A stretch of 64,000 bases of DNA from Lasiodiplodia sp. COLG20 (taxonomy: Eukaryota; Ascomycota; Dothideomycetes; Botryosphaeriales; Botryosphaeriaceae), in contig VNWV01000003.1 in the NCBI GenBank assembly GCA_009801085.1, positions 806,001 to 870,000 on the forward strand, written 5' to 3'. Position numbers and translations under genes: made by a program. This document shows, piece after piece, positions 36,095-45,668 of the stretch (position 1 is its first letter; each line of letters starts with the position of its first letter). A model generated the notes under the pieces. It did no database searches. It saw only the letters and a list, made by a program, of their open reading frames with translations, and was not told the DNA's origin.

Positions 36095-39000
36095 TAGAAG
36101 GTACCGGAATTACCCGATTTCATGAAGTTTTCTTCAATCCGTTACATTATGATCTCTTTTTGTCAACCGACAGTCGTCTATTTGTCCATACTGAGTCAAA
36201 CAATCCCTGAGCTTTGGCGTCAAGGATTCTGTTTGGAAAAAAAAAAAAAAGACGGGGTGGTCAAGGCGCGGGAAACACTCCGACTGGTTGGCGACCGCCA
36301 AACATGGATAAAGCACCAACCATGTAAGGTTTGCTACAGGGCTAAAGTTGGTTAGAAACAACAACTGGCGTACATGTTTGGGTACATTCCCGACGGCATG
36401 TCCAGCACGTTCAATGTCGTACGACTTTGACAGCTAGTCAGAGTCATTTTCGGATATAGACAATGATGTTCTGCCCAGTCTGTTGGGGCTGCGCACAGCT
36501 GCCTTAAAACGGTGGTGAAGTGATGGGCCTGGGGATGTGAGCGCATGATTCAGATCTGCCCGGCCAGGGTAAAACAGCTACATCCAATTGCTTCTTCAAG
36601 TTTTGCTACGTCCAACAGTAATTATTTCCTGGGTTAGGTCAGAACCGGGGTAGGAACATATTGTATCCGAATTACCATTCTCAGTAGAGAGCATTATTGC
36701 CAATATATTGCACTGGATTTCCATTGGACCCTGCCCTAACACACACATGATGTCTTAGACACTGACAACAAACTCGCATGGCTGTGGTGCTTCCATGTGC
36801 ATCACGGAGTACACGTCGCCGTGGGCATGCATGGAAAAGGGATTAAGGCCCCCAAGACGCCGTATCGTACAGTCGACCCCAACGCATCTCCAGGCAGCAA
36901 TCAGGCAGCAACCAGGCCGAAATATGTCCATCAGGCCTCGGCGCAGCGCCGCGAACGGCATCGTGGACCAATGTCTGGGTTTCAAAACCAAGTGGTTGGT
37001 AATATTGAATCAAGTAGACGCGCATTGGCCCTCGGAAGAACGGTGCTGCGGGCCGGGTTGTCATGCGCTCCTCAGGTGACCTCATAGCAATATACGCAGC
37101 GCCCAAAAGCAGCTCCAATGCGAAACTCATTCAGAGACAGTGGAGACGGGGTCCGCGAAGGACTGCTGTGCAGGCGAAGGGGCCCCCGTTGGTGATTGCA
37201 TCGAATGGGAGTTGGGCCGTTGGCCCCCCCGCGCCTGCAGGAGTCGGGGATGGTATAATAGCGGGGCATGGTGGAGCGGAATCCAGATCTCCAGGGATGC
37301 TCGCAGTTCGGCTCAATGCGAAGGCGAAGCGCATGTGAAGGGACGTTCCCCCCCAACGGAGGAGGTGTACCCAAGAAGGGATACTCAAGCGGCGAGGATC
37401 ACTTCAGGTCCCCACGCTGCAGGGGTGCCTCCGCCGGAAATTCTTCACCCACGAGTCGTAGCCGCGGGCATTGAAACTGGCCGGCTGCGCCAGGAGCAAG
37501 TGCGGTTCCACTTTTGAAGCATCCCGCTAAAGTTGCTCCCGGGGTGTCGTATACGGTACGATCCCGGCGAGGGGTCGAGTGGCCGTTTGCCTGTTTGGGA
37601 AAGTACAGGAAGAGCTTACGACGCCGCTAGGCTTGGGCTTCTTGTCTATTGACGCTGATCTGCTCGTAACAGTCGCCGCGGTGTTCCGCATATAGGAGGC
37701 GATAATGGTCGTGGATGTCAAGGGCCAGGACAATTGCCACCAGAGGTTGCCCCGGCCGGTGACCGCCAACATACCATTGCTTTCGAGCTCGAACCAGGCT
37801 GCACTTGCCTACATGCTAGGCCCGAGTCCTTGACTGAAGCGCCGCATCTTGGTCAGAGTTGACAGCAAGCGAAGAATGGTCGAATTTCGAATGTTACGCG
37901 CCCCTTGCTCTTTTGCCTGCAGCTTGTTACCGTTTGAGGAATTCCAGCGCAGGGAGAATGATGGCGAAGCAGCGATCAGTGATTGTTTGGAGTGTTGATG
38001 AAAAATTGCTGCGAGGGCGCGTCAGGAACGCGGAAGTAGGCGCCCCGCCCTGCCGCCTGACAAATCACGTCACGTGCATTAGCGTCCGCGCTTGAGCCGG
38101 CCGGACTTGCCTCAACACCATTCCTTGCCATCAATATCCTGCTCAGCCACCTCGCGCATCATCCGTACGACGCTGGGTTGTCTCTCGCCAAGTTATCCCG
38201 AAATGGTTGGCGGCGTCGATTATGATCTTCGACCTCCACCACCATGACCACGACGCTTCGCTACAATCGAGCGCCGGCTGAGGCACCTCCATGACAGGCA
38301 CCTTGCAACGTGACACGCTAAAATGCAGTCCGACTGCCATCAACGAGCCGAAAGTTGGGTAGAACAACGATAGACTGTATCTGACACTGGCCTGCGCGCC
38401 ATTTCTCCAGCTATTCTATCGAGCATCACAGCTCCCGAGACAAACGGCACCTCAGACTGCTTCGGGATCAGCCATGACTGCGTCATCGAAGAAACCACCG
38501 TCTGTCGTCAAAGTAAAGTTGGCTTATCTGTGGTACGGCTGAGCCTTGTCTGAGACCTTGGCCGGGTTCCCAGCAACCTCATTCCGGGAGATCAATCGTG
38601 AAGCTTAAACCTTTATCTTAGTGTGTCGATTTAAAGTTCGAACCCCCGCCATTTCAGACAATAAGGCTCGGGCCTTGACGGCAACTCCGCCGCCGCTACC
38701 CGAAGCACCATCTATCTGCCTTACATTCGCGGTGTCCACGCTCATTCGGTAGTGAATTGTCTGAAAATGGTACTGAAGCTCTGATGGTACAGACCAGACT
38801 AGTTCAGGCTAAGCGTATTCAAGACACCTACAGCAACACCGGACGAGGTTTCTCTGATATTGCTCTAAAGACCTTAAAAGCGACAACACCCACGTGTTTC
38901 CGGGAGGATCGCTTCTGCCAACGCTTTGTGTAACACTCGGTAAATTCCTCCGCCTATCGGTACCCAACTGCACAGGCTAAGCTTTCGAAGCGAGAATCGC

Positions 39001-40027
39001 CCGCTACGAGTCTTGTTCCTGATCGCCGCCGGGATTTTGGTTTCAAGAAAGACGCTCGAGACGCGCTGTCCAAACTCGCAATGATCCCTTGCGTTTTTTC
39101 CTCGGCCGAAGACTGTGCACACCATACTTCACCAAGACTCGAGAATCAGAACAGCAGCCTGTTACACCAAAGACCCAGAGCCCTGGCGCATCTGTTTGCC
39201 TGCCTGAGCACGGTCAGCTCCCGTAGCATCTCACATCGTCTCATCCCCCTTGGTTCCAATCTCTGTCATGACATCCTCATGGGACAGGAGACATACCAAC
39301 GCAGCGCCACAATAATGAGTCGCCACACTGGTGATTCGTCGCGGATGAGGTAAGCGAGATGAGAACGATCCCAAAAATCCCCCAAAAATGCACGCCATGC
39401 CATTGCAACATCCACTATCGGGGCAATCCGTCAGTGCAGCCGATCGCACAGTCAGTTGCCGCACGAACAGAAATCAATGCTCTTTCCAAGAGGCACGGAG
39501 TCCAACAATCTGAGGAGCAAAGATGCAATGTCGTGGAGACCAACCTTGACGATTGCTGTATGAGGACATTGGAAAACTCCTGACCAAGAATGTGCCTCTA
39601 GGCTTGAGCGACTCTGAAGACACCAGCTTCCCTCCTAGCACATCCCTAAAAGGGCGAATCCCACCCGGAAGGCATCCCGTTCCCCCGCCAGATCGCATTC
39701 TCAGGGAAATGCATCGCAAGCCAGTTTGGAACAACTTATAGCCGCGGACATTCCGAGCCGATCTCTTGAGAATGTAACGCTTCTGCAGCTTCCGCTTCCT
39801 TTCCTTGTGGACCTGCTCGTGCATCTAAATTGCCGCAGGTGCCCCCGGAGAAGCTGTTTGATTTCGTCCATCTGCCTCGACGCTTCAGTCTCTCATTACA
39901 AGAAGTCTGGAAAAACCAGTCGAAGAGGGAGAAAGCAGAAGCTGAGCAGTGCTTTGCTTAGCCACTGCTTCCTTTCTCTCGTTTTCACTCTTTGTATCCA
40001 ACATCCGTTCATTACAAAACAACAGCC
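36095..40027. other. Gene-free 3.9-kb intergenic region
   Basis: No gene, transposase or RNA gene recognised on either strand. Open frames are all under 120 codons apart from the shadow of the downstream gene. It contains an A14 run at 36237-36250. The last few hundred bases are presumably the promoter of the giant secreted protein. Confidence 0.5.
36237..36250 (+). repeat. Poly(A) tract, 14 bases
   Basis: Homopolymer in intergenic DNA. It could be a retroposed 3' end, but no adjacent element or target-site duplication was seen. Confidence 0.9.
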
Positions 40028-43000
40028 ATGCATCTCCCAAGGAAGGTTCTCTTGGCCATTCTGGCCACCCTTATCCGGCAAGCAACGACTGCACCGACAT
40101 GTCCCGAGGACTATCCTGTCTTTAAAGAAGCGCAAGCCCGTGCTGCCGAGATCTTTCCTCGTCAGCTTGGTGCTGCGAATCCTCTTGGCACGCTTTGCCC
40201 ATCCCTCCCCCAAATCATTTCGCAGCTGCCTTCGGATGCGCAATCTATCGCACGCCAGTTGAACCAGGCCTTGTCGAGCGCCATTGCAAGCAATCCGGCT
40301 CTGATCCCGAGCACGACTCCCGCTGCCAGCGCGCCTACTGGCGGACTACCTGGTCTCGGCCTCCCGAGTTCCGCCCGGGCATCGAGTTCTGCCCGGGCAT
40401 CGAATTCGGCACCTGGGGCGAGCGCTCCGGCTGGTTCTCTGCCTGCTGGAGCACTCCCATCGGCTCTCTCGCAGCTTGGCCCTCTCCTCCCTAGCAATGT
40501 TGCGCCGTCTGTTCTCTCAAACCTGCAGAGCCAGCTTTCTACCAACCCTGCCGCTCTCGCATCCGCCCTCACAAACGTACCCTCAGCGCTCGTTCCCAGC
40601 GGCCTCGCCAATTTGGCATCGCAGCTGGGAAATCCTGGCGTGCCTTCAGCTGGCGTACCGTCTGGTGCAGCTCCGTCTGGCGGTTCGCCCGGCCTTCCAA
40701 CACCTGGAGGCCCTACGGCGCCGCCCTTGGGTCTTCCTTCAGTCGCTTTACCGAGCAACGTCCTCAATTCCATCATTGACAATGTTCCATCGAACATTGC
40801 TGAGGCACTATCGAATCCCGCAGCGCTTCCTTCAGCCCTCTCGGCTCTGCCGACCAACGAGCTACCCTCTGTTCTTTCTGAATTGGCACCGGTTCTCAGT
40901 GGTCTCCCCACCAACGGCATTCCTCCGATTGCTTTGCCGAGCGATGTCCTCGAGTCTATCATCCCTGATCTCCCATCCAACATTGCCAACGCGTTATCGG
41001 AGTTGCCGAGTAACCCTGGAGCTCTTCCTTCGGCTCTTGCGGCTCTTCCTACTAACGAACTTCCTTCAGTGCTGTCTGAATTGGCACCACTCAGCGGCCT
41101 ACCACTCAGTGGTCTACCAACCGGCGGACCGGGTGCCCCCGGTGCTCCCGGCCTGCCATCTGGTCTTCCTGTGCCCAGCAACGTGCTTAATTCAATTCTT
41201 CCTGACCTCCCGACGGATATTGCCAATGCACTATCGGAGTTACCATCGAATGCTGCCGCACTTCCTTCGGCCCTTGAAGCTCTCCCGTCTGACGTACTGC
41301 CGTCAGTTCTCTCTGAACTTGCACCAGCTTTCCCTAGCGGTGTTCCTGGGGTTTCTGGTCTTCCAGGCTTGCCATCTGCTGGCATCCCTCCGATTTCTCT
41401 GCCTAGCGATGTTATTGATAATCTGCCAACGAACATTGTCGACGCGCTATCGGACCTTCCCTCAAATGCTGCAGCACTCACTTCAGCTCTTGCTGCCCTC
41501 CCAACCAACGAGGTGCCTTCAGTCCTTTCAGAGTTGGGATCGCTTTTGCCTTCCGGCCTTCCTGGTCTGCCTGGCGGCCCCAGTGGTCTTCCCGGCGGCC
41601 CTAGCGGTCTTCCCGGTGGTCCGAGTGGTATACTGCCTCCTATCTCTGTGCCGGCTGATGTTCTCAGTGGCTTGCCGTCGGATATTGCTGATGTACTTAC
41701 CAACCCCGCGGGTCTGCCTTCAGCCCTCTCGGCTCTTCCAACCAATGAAGTACCCGCAGTGCTTTCGGACTTGGCACCTTTCCTGCCTTCCGGGGGTATT
41801 CCTGGTCTTCCCGGCGCTTCTGGGTTGCCTAGTGGACCTGGTGGACCTGGCGCGTCTGGTCTCCCGTCGGGTCTTCCCGGGCTGCCTCCAATCGCTCTGC
41901 CGAGCAACGTTCTCGATAGTCTGCCCACGGATATTGTTGACGCGCTGTCGGAGTTGCCGACTAATGCTGGGCCGCTCAACTCAGCTCTTGGGGCCCTGCC
42001 AACGAATGAACTGCCGTCAGTTCTCTCGGAGTTGGCGCCTGCTCTGACTGGCCTGCCCTCTGCCCTTGGCTCTGGCCTTCCAGCACCTGGTCTGCCGTCG
42101 GGTCTCCCTGCTCTGCCTAGCGACGTGCTCGACAGTCTGCCGTCGGACGTGGCGAACGCACTGTCTGAACTACCAACCAATGCAGGCGCGCTTTCTTCGG
42201 CTCTCGCAGGCCTTCCGACCAACGAAGTGCCATCGATCCTCTCAGAGCTGGGCCCTGTTTTGACTGGTCTCCCGAGTGGCGGCCCGAGTGGTCTTCCGGG
42301 TCCTGGTCTCCCCAGCGGCCTTCCTGCTCTGCCGAGCGATGTCCTTGACAATCTGCCTTCGAATGTCGTGGATGCTCTCTCAGATCTACCAACCAATCCT
42401 GGCGCGCTTTCGTCAGTTCTCGGTGCTCTCCCCAGCAACGAGGTCCCATCAATCCTCTCGGACCTAGGTCCTATCCTTACCGGCGTTCCTTCGGGTCTTC
42501 CTGGCGGACCTTCCGGTCTTCCTGGTGGCCCCTCTGGCCTTCCTTCTGGTTTGCCTTCTCTGCCAAGCAACGTCCTCGACGATCTTCCTTCAAATGTCGT
42601 CGATGCTCTGTCGGACCTGCCTACCAACCCTGGTGCGCTCTCATCGGCTCTTGGTGCTCTCCCGAGCAATGAAGTCCCATCGGTGCTCTCTGAGTTGGGC
42701 CCTGCCCTGACCGGTCTTCCCAGCGGTGCTCCTGGTCTCCCGTCGGGTTTGCCCAGCAGCATTCTAGACAACCTGCCATCCAACATCGTCAGCGCCCTGG
42801 ACGAACTGCCGACCAACGCGGCGCCGCTCTCGTCGGCTCTCGCGGCTCTGCCCAGCGCAGAGCTACCTCCGGTGCTTTCCAACTTGGCTCCCGTTCTGAG
42901 CGGACTTCCTACTAACGCTCCCAGCGCGCCTTCTGCTGGCCTGCCTTCTGCTGGCCTCCCTTCTGCTGGCCCAACTTCTGCCTCCGGCCCGTCCTCTCCT

Positions 43001-44878
43001 GGACTCCTCCCTTCGCCTGGCCTACCATCAGCTGGTTTCCCCTCCATTGGGCCTCTTCCTAGTGACGTCCTCAGCTCCATCGCCAACAACGTCCCCTCGA
43101 ACGTTGCCAGCGCGCTGGGCGAGCTGCCGTCGGACGTGGCGCCTCTCTCGTCGGTCCTCGGCGCCCTGCCGAGCAGCGCCCTGCCTTCGGTCCTCTCAGA
43201 GCTGGCTCCTATTTTCAGCGGCCTGCCTACAGGTACTCCTCCGTTCGGTCTTCCCGCTCCACCGACGGGTGCTCCCGGCCTGCCCTCGCCGGGTCTGCCC
43301 TCACCCGGTGCCCCAGGTCTGCCTTCAGGTGCTCTGCCCAGCAACGCCGTCAACTCCCTGATCGACGACCTCCCCTCGAACGTCGCCAGCGCCCTCTCCG
43401 CCAACCCTTCCAACCCCGCGCCGGCGCTCTCCTCCGCCATCGACGCCCTGCCCTCCGGTCTGCAGCCCTCGGTCCTCTCGCAGCTCAGCCAGCTCGACAA
43501 CGCCCTCTCCGGCCTCGCCCCCACCGCCCCTGGCCTCCCCGGCATCACCGGCGCCCCTGGTCTCCCTGGTCTCCCCAGCGGCGGTCTCCCCGGCCTCCCC
43601 GGCGGTCTTCCCAGCGCCGGTCTCCCACTGAACTCGGTCCTCCCCGCCCTGCCCTCCAACATCGCCAACGCCATCCCCCAGCTCTCGACCAACCCGGCCG
43701 CCCTGAACTCGGCGTTGGGAGCACTGCCGTCCGCCGCCCTGCCGTCGGTGCAGTCCGCGCTGCAGCTGGTTGCGCCGGCGCTGAGCAACCTTGCTGGGCC
43801 GCTGGCTGGTGGACTGCCGAATTTCTTGAATGGGCTGCCTGGTGGTGGGGCTGTGCCGACGCCGACGGCGCCCCCGGCGCCGAGTGGTGCGGTGCCGAGT
43901 GGTGCGGTTCCTTCGGGGGCTGGGCCGTCTGGTGGTTTGCCTTCGGGGGCGGTTCCTTCGGGGGCTCTACCTTCAGGTGCTGGACCGTCTGGTGGTTTGC
44001 CTACGCGTGTTCTGTCTGGTGCTGTGCCTTCGGGTGCTCTGCCTTCGGGTGCTCTACCTTCTGGGGCTGTTCCTTCGGGCGCTGTACCATCGGGTGCTCT
44101 ACCTTCCGGTGCTGTGCCATCTGGTGCTGTACCTTCAGGTGCTCTTCCATCAGGTGCTCTTCCATCAGGTGCTCTACCGTCTGGTGCTCTACCGTCGGGT
44201 GCTCTCCCCTCGCCAGGCTTGCCATCGCTGGGTCTGCCATCTTTGAACCCGTCTCTGAGCCTGAACGTCAACCTCGGCTTGAGCGCCAGTCTGCCCGGCC
44301 TTGGACTGCCGACTCCTGGTCTACCATCCGGTGCTCTGCCATCTGGAGCTCTACCATCAGGAGCCCTTCCATCCGGCGCCCTTCCATCCGGCGCCGTTCC
44401 ATCAGGAGCCGTCCCCAGCGCCAGCCGCCCGAGCGGCAACGGCGCGCCATCCATCAGCGTCCCCTCCGCCTCCGCCTCGGGTCCCAGCCTCGGCCTCCCC
44501 AACGTCAGCGCCCCGAGCCTGACCGCGCCCAGCGCCGGCGTCCCAAGCGCAGCGCCGTCATCTCTCGTCCCCTCGCGCACCCTCCCCGCCGCGCCCTCCG
44601 TGCCGTCCATCATCGCCGCCGGCACCGTCTACGGCCAGGTCTACAACTACGTCTTCTACGCCAACACGGTCGTCAGCGTTAACGGAGGGTTCTTGGACCC
44701 GCGCACCGGCGCTATTCAGGGCTTGCTCCCCGGCGGACAGCTGGTCGCGCTGCTGGCTGATGGGCTGCATATTGCGAATAGGCTCGTGCCGTATCCGCCG
44801 GCTTGGTTGGGCCTGATTAATGCGTTGGGGATTCAGTTGCCGATTATTAGTCGGTTGCCGAATTTGATTCCGGCGTAG
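40028..44878 (+). CDS. Giant secreted helical-repeat protein with PSGA-repeat tail
   Basis: No family recognised. Single exon, 1616 aa. ATG 40028 begins a signal peptide (LLAILATLIRQATTA, cleavage probably after TTA). A short Cys-containing segment follows (TCPEDYP, LCPSLPQ). About 13 tandem modules of 60-80 residues fill residues 240-1260. Each reads LPSNVLDxLPSNVVDALSxL, then PTNxGxLSSALGALP, then SNEVPSVLSELGPxL, followed by a variable Gly/Pro/Leu/Ser linker. The modules look like short amphipathic helices capped by Pro-Ser/Pro-Thr-Asn turns. Next come about 25 pentapeptides PSGA(L/V), and a unique C-terminal domain of about 80 residues (AAGTVYGQVYNYVFYANTVV to the end). Silk-like composition suggests an extracellular structural or surface-active protein (inference). 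A 1487-codon antisense frame is a by-product of the repeats. Confidence 0.78.
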   Translation: MHLPRKVLLAILATLIRQATTAPTCPEDYPVFKEAQARAAEIFPRQLGAANPLGTLCPSLPQIISQLPSDAQSIARQLNQALSSAIASNPALIPSTTPAASAPTGGLPGLGLPSSARASSSARASNSAPGASAPAGSLPAGALPSALSQLGPLLPSNVAPSVLSNLQSQLSTNPAALASALTNVPSALVPSGLANLASQLGNPGVPSAGVPSGAAPSGGSPGLPTPGGPTAPPLGLPSVALPSNVLNSIIDNVPSNIAEALSNPAALPSALSALPTNELPSVLSELAPVLSGLPTNGIPPIALPSDVLESIIPDLPSNIANALSELPSNPGALPSALAALPTNELPSVLSELAPLSGLPLSGLPTGGPGAPGAPGLPSGLPVPSNVLNSILPDLPTDIANALSELPSNAAALPSALEALPSDVLPSVLSELAPAFPSGVPGVSGLPGLPSAGIPPISLPSDVIDNLPTNIVDALSDLPSNAAALTSALAALPTNEVPSVLSELGSLLPSGLPGLPGGPSGLPGGPSGLPGGPSGILPPISVPADVLSGLPSDIADVLTNPAGLPSALSALPTNEVPAVLSDLAPFLPSGGIPGLPGASGLPSGPGGPGASGLPSGLPGLPPIALPSNVLDSLPTDIVDALSELPTNAGPLNSALGALPTNELPSVLSELAPALTGLPSALGSGLPAPGLPSGLPALPSDVLDSLPSDVANALSELPTNAGALSSALAGLPTNEVPSILSELGPVLTGLPSGGPSGLPGPGLPSGLPALPSDVLDNLPSNVVDALSDLPTNPGALSSVLGALPSNEVPSILSDLGPILTGVPSGLPGGPSGLPGGPSGLPSGLPSLPSNVLDDLPSNVVDALSDLPTNPGALSSALGALPSNEVPSVLSELGPALTGLPSGAPGLPSGLPSSILDNLPSNIVSALDELPTNAAPLSSALAALPSAELPPVLSNLAPVLSGLPTNAPSAPSAGLPSAGLPSAGPTSASGPSSPGLLPSPGLPSAGFPSIGPLPSDVLSSIANNVPSNVASALGELPSDVAPLSSVLGALPSSALPSVLSELAPIFSGLPTGTPPFGLPAPPTGAPGLPSPGLPSPGAPGLPSGALPSNAVNSLIDDLPSNVASALSANPSNPAPALSSAIDALPSGLQPSVLSQLSQLDNALSGLAPTAPGLPGITGAPGLPGLPSGGLPGLPGGLPSAGLPLNSVLPALPSNIANAIPQLSTNPAALNSALGALPSAALPSVQSALQLVAPALSNLAGPLAGGLPNFLNGLPGGGAVPTPTAPPAPSGAVPSGAVPSGAGPSGGLPSGAVPSGALPSGAGPSGGLPTRVLSGAVPSGALPSGALPSGAVPSGAVPSGALPSGAVPSGAVPSGALPSGALPSGALPSGALPSGALPSPGLPSLGLPSLNPSLSLNVNLGLSASLPGLGLPTPGLPSGALPSGALPSGALPSGALPSGAVPSGAVPSASRPSGNGAPSISVPSASASGPSLGLPNVSAPSLTAPSAGVPSAAPSSLVPSRTLPAAPSVPSIIAAGTVYGQVYNYVFYANTVVSVNGGFLDPRTGAIQGLLPGGQLVALLADGLHIANRLVPYPPAWLGLINALGIQLPIISRLPNLIPA
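40740..43800 (+). repeat. About 13 tandem coding modules of roughly 180-250 bases
   Basis: Recurring blocks coding LPSNVLD, DALSELP, SALGALP and PSVLSEL, separated by variable Gly-Leu-Pro-Ser linkers. Adjacent modules around 42120-42720 are the most alike, suggesting recent local duplication there. Confidence 0.85.
43880..44420 (+). repeat. 15-base repeats coding PSGA(L/V) pentapeptides
   Basis: Tandem 15-base units (CCN-TCN-GGT-GCT-CTN type) at about 43880-44215 and again at about 44325-44415, interrupted by a segment coding LSLNVNLGLSASLPGLGLP. Such units are prone to slippage. Confidence 0.85.
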
Positions 44879-44930
44879 GGGGGTAAAGGAGGGGAGAGGG
44901 GGGGAATGGGGGAGGGGGATTATGGGGGAG
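44877..44930 (+). repeat. G-rich purine tract directly after the stop codon
   Basis: Multiple runs of four to seven G within 54 bases, starting at the stop codon. This could form a G-quadruplex in the 3' UTR RNA. Confidence 0.7.
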
Positions 44931-45668
44931 TAATAAGGATTAACTTACTGTATTAGTCCGTGTCATGACTGTTGTTTCTCTCTTTTGCTTTGGATGGATG
45001 AGTGGGTAATTTTCGATTCTGGAATATCTCTAGGTATTTAGTTGCGCTTTGTGTTTGGTTTAGTTGAATTTGATTTCTTTGGATAACTTTTGATTGCTTG
45101 ATGACTCTACCGACGTGTTGCCTTGGTGTTTTATACATTTTCATCTCTAACTTTAGGAACACATGCAATGTGTAGGTATAGGCACTATTAGCTTGCACCA
45201 AGGCTGCACGGGGCCTGTTTATGAGTAATTAACATAAATCCGTGTATTGACTGGTTTATGTAGATTTATATTGGAAATATTAAAATTATGTCCCGTTAAA
45301 ACTGCTCGGAATTGTATTCTCTCAGATTGTTCAACTTATGGAATACACCAGAAAATTATTTTCAGTAATGCTGTCCAACTTGTGGACGTAGGCGTCGGTC
45401 GCCCAGTTTTCTTTAGCGCTTATTCATCTCAATCAAGCTCAACACATATTTTTCCTACCATCTGTCCATGATCAAGCGAGAATTTCAGATCACGGAGCGT
45501 TACATCGATACACTCTATTCTCTCCTCCGTAGCCAGATAGGTTTAGAGGTTTGTTTCTCATATTTACATTCCATCGAACTGAGAGAAGAAAAAAGAAAAA
45601 AGGGTACGACGCTGTTCTAATTTCAGGACTTGCTAATCGCCATAACATTGTCTAATACTTTCAGAAAA
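44931..45668. other. Convergent intergenic region
   Basis: AT-rich spacer between the giant secreted gene and the DUF2235 gene, both ending here. No gene recognised. Confidence 0.6.

Noticed and set aside
38630..38650. GTTCGAACCC tRNA T-loop-like string
   Set aside because: No paired T-stem, anticodon arm or acceptor on either strand.
40162..44625. 1487-codon open frame antisense to the giant secreted protein
   Set aside because: It follows from the repeat codon pattern (Leu-Pro-Ser-Gly read backwards gives Pro-Glu-Gly-Arg); the sense strand has the signal peptide and a structured C-terminus, the antisense has neither.
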